Part shown: positions 10,766 through 23,700 of the stretch, piece after piece
Numbering within the stretch: the first letter of the stretch is position 1
How the letters are laid out: every line of letters starts with the position of its first letter
Assembly: GCF_037975245.1 (NCBI RefSeq)
Contig: NC_092572.1
Span: forward strand, 25,877,489-25,941,488
Origin: Apostichopus japonicus
Taxonomy: Eukaryota; Echinodermata; Holothuroidea; Aspidochirotida; Stichopodidae
DNA: 64,000 nucleotides
Direction: 5' to 3'
Notes under the pieces: generated by a model
Seen by the model: only the letters and a program-made list of their open reading frames with translations
Told to the model about the DNA's origin: nothing
The model's database searches: none
Position numbers and translations under genes: made by a program

Positions 10766-11599
10766 CAGTGGCGGACTGGCCACACGGGCATTTGGGCAAT
10801 GCACAGCCCATTTTCACAGCAGTTAATAGAATACAGACGGGCTGTGTAGAAATATATATTTTAACTGTGGGAATCAGTCATGTAAAGGCTGTCCTCGATC
10901 TCTGCTGCTACAAGGTGCTCCTCAAGTTGAACCTTTTCACCGATGCTTACAAGAGCATTGGTATGGGCTTGCTTACAAGCTGCTGGTAACGCTACCTGTG
11001 TTACAAGTGCCATGTGAACGTTCTTCCTCTGCCTTGAAGAGACTTGAAAACCGTTTAAAGTACAATGACACAAGAACATCTTGAGGCGTTCATGTTGATG
11101 TCTGTGGAAAAAAGATCTTGGCCAAACTTGACACTAAAAATATCATTGATGGTTTGGCTGCCAGAAGCAACGAACTGTGTAGGCTCCTACTCTCGTAAAC
11201 ATGACATGTGCTCGTGTTATTGAACATATATGTTTTAGTGGATTTTATTTAGGTTTTTTTTTCAATTTTTTCAAGCATGTCGTCACAAAATGCTTGAAAA
11301 ACTAATTAAAATCCAGTCTTTGTTTACGGTTTTAACTTTTCTCAGTTTAATCAAGTGCTGCTTCTGGACATTATCTTTGGGTATTTTTTAAAGGATTATT
11401 GTAACCTACAAAATTGAGATATATAGCACCATTTTGCATCTAGGCATTCCTTAACTTCAAAAAATCTCAATGGGGAGGGGGACACCTCCTCCCCTTAGAC
11501 CCCTCCCCTAGGACGGCGATCACTAGTAAGTAACATATCAATGTGGGCCGGTCTAGGTGAAAAATGCCCGGGCCGGTTTTAAGACCCAGTCCGCCCCTG
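10766..11599 (+). mobile_element. hAT element with relic transposase C-terminus, 834 bp
   Basis: The ends CAGTGGCGGACTGG and AGTCCGCCCCTG are inverted, flanked by a near-duplicated octamer (TGTGCATT at 10758-10765, TATGCATT at 11600-11607). Inside, at about 10940-11200 plus strand, broken frames resemble the hAT dimerisation domain: VPCERSSSALKRLENRLK and a later KLDTKNIIDGLAARSNELC. Stops interrupt it. The minus-strand core at 11465-11522 shares AGGACGGCGAT with other elements here. Confidence 0.8.
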
Positions 11600-11641
11600 T
11601 ATGCATTATAATACTGTACGTACGGTCGACTATATATATGC

Positions 11642-11893
11642 GATAAGGTTAAGGAAGCAAAATGGAGATGTGCAGGACATCTGATGAGAAGGGGGGACAA
11701 TAGATGGACCAAAAGATTGACAGAATGGCAACCCAGATACGGAAAGAGAGGTAGAGGCAGACAGAAACGTAGGTGGCGGGATGACATAACAACATACATA
11801 GGCAACACATGGACTAGACTTGCAATGGACAGAGAAACTTGGAAAAATCATAAAGAGGGCTACATCCAACAGTGGATGAACACAGCCTGGTGA
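11642..11893 (+). pseudogene. C-terminal fragment of a non-LTR retrotransposon polyprotein
   Basis: An open stretch that includes KWRCAGHLMRR, NRWTKRLTEWQPRYGKRGRG and RQKRRWRDDI, ending in WMNTAW and TGA. GRPKRRWRDDI-type tails follow the reverse transcriptase domain in RTE/Jockey-like endonuclease-RT proteins. No RT core or endonuclease is present, so it is a 5'-truncated copy. Confidence 0.8.
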
Positions 11894-12182
11894 GGTGAGG
11901 ATATGCGATATAGAAGGACATTGCGTGACGATATAGAGATGATTTGATTTCTTGAGTTTAAAAATATTAATAAGAAAAGTGTGGTTTGCATATATAATTG
12001 TTTGGTTGAACGAAATTGTCAATGTTTACGAAAAGGTGAATTATTCTTTAAATTATAGGTTTATTCGAGGAAAGATTCTACCACAGAAATATCTATCATC
12101 GCATCATCAATCGCAAGTTGCCGATAATGTAAGTGACAATGGAATGCTCAAAATTCCAAAATAAACGCAACATGTACCTCAA

Positions 12183-12530
12183 ACTGACTGCTTCAATAAG
12201 CGATATGTATCATTGTATAGAAACGGCCTCGTCGTTCATTTCTTCCTAAATTTATGGGACACATTCACAACGCAATTCGGATATGTAGGCAAAATGCTGG
12301 TACGTCAGAGGGCATCATAAATTAATAGACTCACGCAGTCAATGTGAACACATATACTCCCTGCTTCAACGATCGATATGTAGCATGGAAGAAGCTGCCT
12401 ATTTTTATCTGAATTTATGGGATAAAGTCACGACGCAATCATTCGGAAATGCAGGCCTAATGCTGGTATACGTCGGGGAGCATAATACAGTTAAAGACAC
12501 AAGCAGTCACTGTAAAACACAAAGTCTTTC
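12183..12530 (+). repeat. Diverged tandem duplication, unit about 175 bp
   Basis: Copies start near 12183 and 12358 and share TGCTTCAA-AGCGATATGTA-like, AATTTATGGGA and AATGCTGGTA blocks in the same order. Old and diverged. Confidence 0.65.
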
Positions 12531-14427
12531 TAATTATAAATTTAGATGTATACAAGCAAAGCGCCACCATTTGGATGAGTGGCTGCAGTAAATGTCTCAT
12601 GACGTCATTCTTCCTATTTCAATTTCTATGGAGACATTTTAATGTATTTTTTGCGGGGCTTACACGGCACCGCGATATTATTATATTTTTAAGTCCAAAT
12701 TGTAGATAAGTTGGACAGTCAATATAAACTACACTACAATGAACCCGTATTGTTAATGGTTAGGTCCGATGTGTAATAATGTAGCCTACCGGCAATCACA
12801 TATGTTGCTTGATTTTTTCAACTATGGAACCTTTGTGGGAACCTCCCACTAAGTTCGACACAAGGGTGGTCAGCTTATGAGCTGCTCAAAGAATTGTTAG
12901 AAGTTGAAAGATTGTCAAGTTTTGCCGCTGGGTAGAGAGTGTACAAGAAGGCTATATACGCAATGCTGAGAGATTGCTTAGGCTATACAATACAGTGTGC
13001 ACATATACACTGTACTAGTAAACGAACGTTGTTGATCAAAACTTTCTCGGGCGGGAATATTAGCAAATTTCCGCCAATGTTTAGACTTAAACGAATCAAG
13101 ATAAAAGTGGGTACCACCAAATAATGAAAGTGTGGAAGAATAAACATGATTTTCTTTTCTCCCTTTTCATCAATTCGAATGAAATTGAAAATGGAAAACG
13201 TAGTTGGTGACTTTAACGAATTTCCGAATCGGGCAGGCTTGGAAAAGGGTAGTATTTTTTCTCTGTCTGTCATCCGGGTTCAAGGGGAACCGGTTCCCAT
13301 CACTGGCGGGGGCCGGTGGGGGGGGGGGGTAATTTTATCCGTTGGGGGCTAACCCGTTTGCCGGCATGTAAGGACTGACGCCGGCCCGTGAAAGTCACTG
13401 CCCCTAATATTTTTTTTACCAATGTGGCTGCGCTGAAATCCGAACCGAACTCAACGTGGTTTTATACCCAGACAATATAAATAAAAAATAACAAAACAAA
13501 ACATAAACGAACAACCAACACTACCTCCCCCTTACGTCTTCATTTCCCTTAGTATAGGTAAATTAAAGGTAAACAACCACTTTTTGTATCAGGCATGTTC
13601 GCAGTCACGATTATGGAATCATAGTCCTATGCTACGCTTCCATATGAAACAGCTAACTTAGCACATATTAGATCATAGATTAGACAAGAGGCATTTCTAC
13701 TTGTTATCGTTTGAACGAATGATGATGGGAGAGCACATGATGAATTGGGGGTTATTTAACCCTCAACTATTTGATTAAAACAATAAGAACGAAGACGAAG
13801 TAAGTAATTTTTCCGCGTTTCCACACAACTTCAATATTTTCAGATTGTTCTGGACCTCTTAGTGCGACCATCGACGGCGTAAGACAACGTAACGTCTACA
13901 ACCAGCTATGGCTGTTTGGTAATATAAATGTTATCTTCCACCAACTTCCGGAAACATAAACAAAATATCATACCTATTAAGCGATTTTTCTTTTATCACG
14001 TACGAATACAGTTATTTACTGTTTTTGAGATTGTGCAGGATCTAGAATTGTCACGAAATTACCTCAAACGCACCGTAAATCACGCCCTGTGTTCGCTGAG
14101 CATTGAAGCATTGATCTATATCAAGCGGACATGAAGTATGGTTTGCAGATCGAAATTAAAAGGGATCTCAATTGAGTCGGGTTAGCCTACTGCAGCCTAA
14201 CAATAGGACTACTGTATAGCCTAACGCTAGGCCTGGACCTACTGTATGACATGCTATGAAAATAGTGATTAGCTAGTAACAGTAACACCAGGTTAACAGC
14301 CTGCAGTAGTCAGTATCCCAACATCTGGCATCATTTTTGACAGTTTTAGATTGGTTCCTACGGACTTCAGTAGCCTAACTGTCCTAGATTATTGGCAGTC
14401 ACTCAGTCCAACCACTGTACCAGCAAA
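12531..14427. other. Upstream region of the BACE-like gene
   Basis: No exon was recognised. G/C-tract sequence at 13270-13400 looks like a transposon remnant without clear ends. TAGCCTA-type words cluster at 14180-14290. The promoter and any 5' UTR exon were not located. Confidence 0.5.
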
Positions 14428-14712
14428 ATGATTGCCAAACACTCAAATACAGGAGGATTCCTATATTATTGGAAGCTTCTATCCTGTCAGACAATTGCTA
14501 TGCAGCTGTTTATATCAACATTGTTGGTTCTGACTCTAAGTGCCTTAATTGTTGACGGGAAAATGTATTCATTAAAGTTACGCAGAACCGAAGAATATTC
14601 TTACGAGGAAGTGATTATGGGTGAGCAGATCATTTCCCAGAGAGGTGATCTGAAAGGTAACCCTGGTAACGGTTATTCAGTGGACATTGATATTGGAACT
14701 CCAAAACAAAGG
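14428..14712 (+). CDS. BACE: BACE-like exon 1 (signal peptide, propeptide)
   Basis: Ends phase 0 at donor GTAAGT, after the residues GTPKQR. The ATG at 14428 has A at -3. The ATG at 14500 opens MQLFISTLLVLTLSALIVDG, a textbook signal peptide. A further in-frame open stretch back to 14392 has no ATG (TTG there). NPGNGYSVDIDIGTP matches the family's first strands. Confidence 0.9.
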
Positions 14713-17700
14713 GTAAGTCTAGGGAATTGAGAAAAACATACATAAATTACTGTACAATCTGTGTATCTGTTGTGCCTAAAACAAGAAAAAGAAACATTTC
14801 TTTACTTAAATATATTTTTATTCAGTTACAGGTTGCACAGTTGTTCCTTGCTCTGTATGTAACTATGACAACAGTGTGCATGCAAAAATGTTCCCTTAAG
14901 GGTAATTGATATTCAAAAACCATCAAATTACAGTTTAAAACTGATTATGATTTTCATTTGGGACATGACAGGTGGGAGAATGTTAGGGTCACTTTATTTT
15001 ATACTTTTTATCTTAAATTTCAATCCTTTTGAAAATTAAGTTATAATTTACTCCTAAGAGCTGGCACAATTGTACTAGCCTAGATAGGCCTAGATCTTAA
15101 TGTCTTAAATGGAAGTTTCATGATACATGATATGTATTTAAACTATTTAAGGAACAACATTCATAATCATACACGGTCAGAACATACATGTATGGTACTT
15201 ATATTTGGTGGGTTAGGGGCAGGGGGTGGGGGTGGAGGGGGTCCAAATTGATTCCTTTCAGTGGAAGTTTTGGGTAGTGTGCTTACAGTAGTTGTAGTGT
15301 GTCTAAGGACCTATAAAATGTTCTCATTGCTGGAATGTGTTGCATAATTGTATGGGGGTAAATGAACTTCTTACTGTAGGCCTACACACTTACCGATTGT
15401 GTTAAAGAAGTGTATATGTAGGCTAGTATACTGTATATAATTTAACTATTTGGATCTCGGCACTCTTTCTGTTGAAACATTTCCCTTTTTTTTGTTCTTT
15501 TTTTTGCAGTTGAATGTTCTTGTAGATACAGGAAGCAGTAACTTTGCAATTGCTGCAGCTCCCAATCCAATACTAACGACATACTTCAAGTTTAATGAGT
15601 AAGTGAATAATACTGTACTATCAATTCCTATCTATGTCAAAGGAAATAGACATACAGTTTTACTTTACTGATTTAATTAGTAGAGTTGTTTCAGTTATTT
15701 AATTCAGTTTTCCATATTGAGAGGAACAAAATTTTGGAGTTAAGAATTCACTTGTTTTATAATGTAAATTTTGATGTTTCTGTTTCCATTGTAAATTAAC
15801 ATGCAGAGTATCTATAGTCATACAGTAATTCCAATACAAGCATGGTTTACAATTTATGTGTACTGTATGCCAATATGATTTGATTGCATTCTGTTTAGAT
15901 TAACTCTTTCACGTGATAATGTCTTTTCTCCTTAAAAAAAGCCATTCCAGACTTTTGCAGTGAGTGTGTTCCAATTTCTGTATGTTTCCTTAATCTGTGA
16001 TCATTAAAATTGTTAATAAATGTGACGTTTTCTGCACTTTTGGCAAGTGCTGTAAGTTTGGTAAAGTCCATTTTTTTTTCATTAATTATTACGTAGTAGA
16101 CCTTACTCCTTACTCACATTTGTGAAGCTTATTGAGAACTGTCTGTATTTTTTCTACCTGTGCTTTAAATTGTTCCAGGTGTCATGAAATAACAATAAAT
16201 TCTTCCAATCTATGAGTTTCTCATAAACATTGCAAAGTTTGAAACTTGTTATATATACACCGTACAGTACAATTTGATATCTTCCATACATGCAGGTCCT
16301 CAACCTACAAATCCCTGAACAAGGACATCGATGTTCGGTACACGGTCGGCTCGTGGAGCGGAGTTTTGGGGAAGGATGTCATGAGACTGCCAGATGGGCC
16401 GGACGTGCGTTTCTCCGGGAACATCGCTAGCATTCTGGAATCAGATCAGTTTTTCATCAATGGCTCTTACTGGCAAGGAATTCTTGGACTAGGGTACGCA
16501 GCGATCGCAAGGGTATGTTTTCCGTTTTCTTCATTCGAAACATTAATGAACATCACTGTCCAAAGTACAGTACTGATTTCGCTTAACTCCTGTTGAAAAA
16601 AAATCAACGATCGATAACAAAAGTTAAAAATCGATAAAAAAAGTTGAAAATCGGTTAATTTCGTTGACAAGATTTAGACTACTGCGGGCACGGTTGTCAA
16701 CGAAGTTTCAACGAAATTTCCACGAAAGTTATCGCGATCAAAAACCGCAAAGGCAATTCTAGACATATCAAGGTTGTGACTTGCGTAGAATCCTTAGTGT
16801 AACTACAGCCGTTTTCAGACTCTACCAGAAGTTGCCGAGGAATATTACAAACGTTGCAAAACTGTGATTGTATATAAGACGGAGTAAGTTCTGTACTAGG
16901 TGTTTGAAAAATGATTTGGCTAGGATAATAAAAACTAGTCTTGGTCGATCGTAACAAGCACATTCTATGACTCTTAAGTTATAGGCTAGTATTAAACTAG
17001 GATAAGTTTAAGTTAACTCACCAAGGAACGCAGTGTCAGAAAAAACAAGAAAAAAATATCAACAATGAAACAGTCGTAGCTGGATATCAAAGAGATCTTT
17101 ATTCCCAATAAATTCCTGTTACTTGACGTACTACAGTACCGTTTACTACAGAACCGCACTCACTTTCAAACTTTTCTGAGAGCGCATTCCGTCCAAAAAA
17201 TCTCCCCGACTTCAATGCACGCAAAAAAAAACAAAAAAAACTGTTATTTTCCCCCTAACCCGTTACTGTAAGTTGCCCGCAAAAGCAGATGGACTGCCCT
17301 GGTAAGGTCGCAGCCTGGGTCTGGGCCACCTGTAGTATGCTGCTTACATGTGCATTCCCTACCCTGGATATCCCCACCACCAAACTTTTTTGAAAGGCTT
17401 AGCCCAATCATAAACTTGGCTTTGTCAAATTCACGCCTATCTTATGTTAATTAGCATAGTATTTATCTTCGTGGGGGGTTTAGCACTGCAGAACCTTCAT
17501 GGCTGGCTGCCTCTAGAAGCAAACATTATTTTACCCCTACTGTTCGTAATGGAATGGATGTTATCTGTTACTTAGTTAATTGAAAACCAAATATTCATTC
17601 ATATATATATAAGTAGAACAATCCAGCAGGGATAGAAAGTTTATCTTGAATGAACCAATCAAAAGTCGTGCTATTAATAAAACTTGAAAACACCTGGCCA

Positions 17701-20700
17701 GCAAGAGAGTTGCAAACAATTGTTTCCATGACTACTAAGAAAATAAAGCAGTGACTTGGGGGCCCACGTTGGGTAGATTTCTGTGGAAAATGAATATATT
17801 TTCATTGCTTATTTGAGTATTGCATATTGGGAAGAGCTGATCAAACATTACTGGGGAGGGCTTTCAACTGGCCTGACGGCTTTCAACTGGCCTGACGGCA
17901 TGTATAAGTTTATTTTAATGAGTAGGGGAAGTTTTTATGAGTCTCCCGGTATGCGTCACATGAGAAGTAAATGTTTTGTTTTTCGGTTTTATCATCGTTT
18001 TTCAAGTGGAACAACTCATAAAATCATGTCAAATGAAAATAATATATATCTGAATATCCTTCCTTAGTTTTACTAATCAGGAATGCTTGATAAGGCATGC
18101 AATGCATCGTTCGAAAATGTAATTTTAAAGTAGAATTGAAAATGAACGACATAAAACGATATCTGTGAAGCGTGTGGAGCACAACTTTGAATATTCGTTG
18201 TGAAAGAAAACATAATGAACGATGTTTACTGCGTAAATAAATTTCGCGGAACTGGTACAGAGAAATTACGTACTGCAGCTTACGTCAGAGAAGCTCGTAA
18301 ATGACACAGGTGGATAGAGCGCATCAAAATTCGGTTAAGGAAATCCCTTGACAGCCGACAAAAGTTGATATCTCCTTCCGTTTTCGAGATATAAGCGATT
18401 TTGTGTTTTTGCGATATGGTTTTCAGTATATTTTCATTGAATAAGGGCGTTTTGTTGTGTGTGTTTAAATAAGGGTGTGACCTATCAGATATTTCGCTAA
18501 CCGTTTCACCGTATCGCCTGCCGGTCGGTTAAACGTTTAAACGCCGTTTCCCGATCGCGGCTTTTTCGGCGCACCGTTACTGGACTTTTAATGAAAATAG
18601 GACGTTATGAGTACAATAATTAAGGTTTTCTTTTCCAGCAGGTAGCAATTCAGGCAGCAAGACAACGATCAATGTATGTTAATTACTAATAAGGCCCAAT
18701 AATATTGCGAACCTTTCGTGTAATAATAATTGCCTAACACACATGATCAGTATTCGTGGTCTTCAGAAGTTCAGATCACTGAATTTATATAACTCGGCCT
18801 TCGGCAACGTCGTAACTTTTGAAGAAAAAAAACAATATATTTGTCTATCAATCACAAGATTTTAAACAAAAACTCGCATAAATTAGCAAACTTAAACACC
18901 TTTCCTACTTACTCATTAAAAGTCATGTTAAGAAAACAAATTACGCACGCACGTGTTGTGCGATGGGTTGTAAAAATCAAGCTGAAACTGGTTCGAGCAG
19001 CCTCCGATTTCATTTTCTTTCTCTTGTGTCACATACATGATACAGTACCTTACTTGATACAAAAGTTACTTCAAACAACAGCTTCCCAAAATTTGTGTCG
19101 CAATAGGTTAAGATTTAACCACGCTGCGCAGTACCATTCATAATTTGCATATTACACTCGGCGTCCAGATGGCGGGAGAATATAACATCATGTTCAATGT
19201 GTTGTGTCGTTCCCATGGTGCGATGAACTTGGGCAAGTTGCCAAGTTCGAATGTCAATGACCTACTTATGTTCTTTGACCAATGTCAGTGGGAATTATGT
19301 GTGTAAAAACTCGGGTTTTTCCATTTGTTATATATATAGAAGTTTTTCCGTAAGCGGAGCGAATTTTAGGGCGGCTCGTTGATTGTGAGGAAGCACTTAT
19401 CTAAGCATCAATATTTGTGAAAAAATATCGTAAGTTTTTCATTTTCATTCATTTTCTTTTATGTTTGCCGCAATCGCGCCCGCAATGCATGCACATCATA
19501 ATATCATGTGTGAAAAAATGGCTGTACACGTGCGGACCTGAGAGAGCAAACTGGCCTTGTGTTGTTAATGTTATGACGGTACTTTCTAGAACGGCCATTT
19601 GCGTCTTTTGGGGTCAACATATTTTCACACGGGGTTTTCACCATGCCATTGATCGATGTACACGGGTGATATGTCGCAAATATAAACTGAGAAAACGAAT
19701 TGACGACACTATCATCATGAGCTCATGACTATTGGCCTACTACTTTAGTTATATTAAACACATTATTCATGCCTAAAACATCGTTTTTCTGTTTTTATAG
19801 ATAGTTTGCAGTACGTTACTAAGTTCTTTACATATTTTAAAATAATTTTCATGTTTAAAAGTAAACAAAATAGAAAAAATAAAAAGAGAAAACGCCTTTT
19901 TGAAAAATGGAAGCGTCCTCGCAGAATGGGCGGGGCATCTTTATTTTGCTTCAAGTTACATGTTTTCGCTCAGAAACAAAGTTTCATACTCCAACTCTAA
20001 TAAAAAACCAAATTTACATCTCTAAAAAATAACTATTTTTCGTAATCTGCAAGTAAACCAAGTTTATATGTCCATTCATTGTTATTTAAATGGTTAAACA
20101 GCACTCTAATTTATCTGGAAGGGTGCCTCGTGGTACATAGCTTTGACTGCATTCTCTCTTACGTCCTGGTGAAGTTAAGACTTATGTCACTGTGTTTGGG
20201 GTTCACAGTTAGAAAACGTCCCCCGTCAGTTTCACTACATGTTTCTTTGAGTGTCACTACTCATGCAAGTACAGGAATGCGCTTGAGAAAATTCCTGCCT
20301 TCAAACGACTGTTCCAAAGTCTAATCAATACTAATAAACGAAGTTGCTCGTTTTCCGACGTTTCGCGTAACCACACATTGACCTTCTATTTCGTTTAAAA
20401 AAGAATTTCAACGTATCGTTGAAAATTCCACGAAGGAAATGACTGAAATAACCAATCGTTAAAATTCGGGGAATTTCGATAAAAATCGGGGAATTTCGAT
20501 GACAAAACGTGGAAATTCGGTTATTTTCCTTTTAACGAATTTTAACGGGAGTTAAGCGAAATCAGTACTGTACATTAAGTCATTAAAGGGTGTGAAGACT
20601 CGCGCACAAAGAAACGTCACATGCCGGTAATCTGACCTACTTTCGAATGAGGTGTAACAGAAGTGTAATACATCACCATCCATCCCAGAAAATACACACA

Positions 20701-23700
20701 GCTAGCTACCGTCAGTAATTAGACACTAGTGTACAGTCAATACATACAGCTATGGTCGATACCCACAGCACAGTGTACATAGCAGCGATGGACATTTGAA
20801 GTCCAGAAAAAAGATAACAAATTATCACGTTTCATTACTGTCTGCATTTGCAAGCAACGGAAAGATAACTTTTTCACAGGGCGGCCCGCGGTTTGGGGCA
20901 AGTCTTTGATGCCTTTAGGTAAAATCATTATGACGTTATTATTAACATTGTTATTAAAATCATTATTAACACTATTATTATTACCTAATACAGGTCTGTT
21001 CCTCAGTTACCAAAAAGTCTACAGGAAAATATATTAATTAACGACTCGTTAAAAGACACTTATTAAAGAAAGGATTTATGTTAAAATACTGTATATCGTT
21101 AAATAACGATACCATTTTGGGTTGCTTTCACCAGCCTGATTCTAGCGTAGAGCCGTTCTTCGACTCGTTGGTGAATCAGACGGACATTCCAAACATCTTC
21201 ACCATGCAGCTTTGTGGGATAGATGAAGATGCTCCTAAAGAGGAAAACAAAACCAAACTTATCACAGGTGGAACGATGGTAAGATCGTGGAAAGGAAATT
21301 TTTCTTTTTTCCTTTTTTGATTTACACAGAGGTTACTTTTGGTTAAATCCAGAGATCCCTTTAGAAAAGAGCATGCCTTGGAATTGATGGATTTAATGAT
21401 GACAGTGTTGTGGGGAGTAATGTGGAGTGGGGGTGGGAGGGGAGGGGTTGGGGTTGGGGAGGGCTTTTCTTTGGCAGCTAGGACTAGATCAACCCCTCAC
21501 TCCATCACAGTGATCAGAGACCCCTTCTCAACAATGAAGACATGTCTGGACTTGAAAGAATTAATGATGGCAGTGTCATACTGTAGTAGAGGTGTTTGAG
21601 ACTGATAGGTTGATGGTAACTGTTAGAGCAGTTGTGTGTTCTACTGCAAGGATTTTAATATGACACATATAACTGTGTTCAATGGTATGTACAGTAGCAT
21701 CAGTAAATCAAAGACTGTCTTCAAAAAACATTTGAAAGCATTTTGAAAACTGGGTTGGAAATTCTTTTAATTTCATGTAAGGTGTACAGTATATTAATGA
21801 TAATTTGTGACATCTTTCGTTAATAGGTAGTGAAGCAAAACATCCTTATTTTATTTAACTCTCAATTACGTCATATATCTCTACTGTCAGATATAAATTG
21901 TTCTCTAAATGTATGATATTTCTTGGTGTTGGTATTTTAGGAATTTAATAATGATTTAAAAAAAATGGAGATATCTCTGGTTTTGTTTCCTACTTGCAGA
22001 CCATCGGTGGTATTGACGATACGCTATACAAGGGGAAGATTTTTTACACCCCACTCAGGGAGAAGTGGTTCTATGAGGTGGTAATCACCAACATTAAAAT
22101 CGATAACCAGAGTCTGGGAATGGACTGTAAGGAAGTGAGTGATAATCTTCCCGAGATAGATCAGCAAGTACCTTCCGGTGTTGGGTATTGTAACCAGCTT
22201 CACACCCAGATGACAAAAAAAACTTCAAACTATTATGATGCATTACTTTTGCAGTCTGGGATATGTATAAATGTATATAAACAGTTTTTATGTAATTAAA
22301 GGGAGATATTCCAGCAGCCACTGTAACACAAGTATGTTAGCATCAAAAGCATATGACACAGTCACCTCCCAATATGACAGGTTATGGCTTTAGAGCACTG
22401 TCTGAAATTGAGTTTTCAAGAGGTGGTCTTTCTAAATAATAATGATAAGAATAATGTCAACAAAAATTATTGAAAACACTTCTTTTTTCGTTATAGAACG
22501 ATTGATTAATAAATATAATAATAATAATGAGGCAGTTTTTTGTACAACGCTTAAGCAACCATGAACGTTGGAGAAGCCCGCAATGGCTTATGGATGACAA
22601 CTTTCACATCGGGTGGCTTCCAATTCAACACTTTAAACTTAAATTTAAATTTTTTCAATTTAGAAAGTCATTTAAGATGGGGAAACCATAGATTGCTCTT
22701 GGATAAAAAGCTCACCTTACTATGACCTTGTCTGGGATCCAAACCCAAACCTCCTGATTGCTAAACCTCATTGCTTCAAATGCCACTGCCCTTATCCACT
22801 CGGCCACAGCCCCAGTGATTATTCAAAGAAATTCTGTAACAATCTTCCACTGTGAATTAAAGTTAACACAAACAACCCTGTTGACGAATTCATTCTCTCA
22901 GTAGGAAACTGGATGTGTTTCAAATCGCACTAGCATTTATATACATACTGTAATTTACTGGGTTTGTTGGTTTACCTGATAAAAATCTGTACTTGAAACC
23001 GGCCAAAATAATAAGTAATCTATTAATTTATGATATAAGTGTGAAGAGAGTACAGTTTTGAGCTGCCAACAAAATATGACATTTTTATTAGTTGTAACTG
23101 TATTATAGCAAATATTTATACTAAACTTGATGTGTTTTTCATCCGTCGCTTTCAGTATAATTTCGACAAGACTTTCGTCGACAGCGGCACGACCAAACTA
23201 CGACTTCCAGTCAGGGTCTTCAACGAAGTCGTTGAAACCATCAAAGAGAGAGTCTCCCCTGTAAGTGGGCACTTTTCAGTTTCAATTTCTCTCCTTCTCT
23301 GTGATCAAAGCTTTAATGTTGTAACAAATCAATAAAGAGTCCAGTCACGGAGGGTTTAGTTTGTCACTACGTCAAAGTGTATTTGTTGCCAAACTTCAAC
23401 AGAGTCTTACCAAGATAAAGAACTTGTCTTGTTTTTACTCTTTTTAACTCTAAGTCCCAAGATAACAGAACACGTCTCATCTTTATGAACTCTAAGTAAT
23501 AATAAGACAACAGAATACGCCTTGTCTTTATAAACTCTAGGTCATAACTGCCTTGCAATCCATTCCAAACCCTATTAAAAGATATTTCCCTTGGCAACCG
23601 CTCACCTCTGGTCTACCCACTGTACCTCTTACTTAAGCATTATTTTAGTCCGGGAGTTTTGTTACTCGAAAAATTTATCATGTTCTAAAAAAAATTGGTA

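Noticed and set aside
14392-14427. BACE start at 14392
   Set aside because: The codon there is TTG. The first ATG in frame is at 14428.
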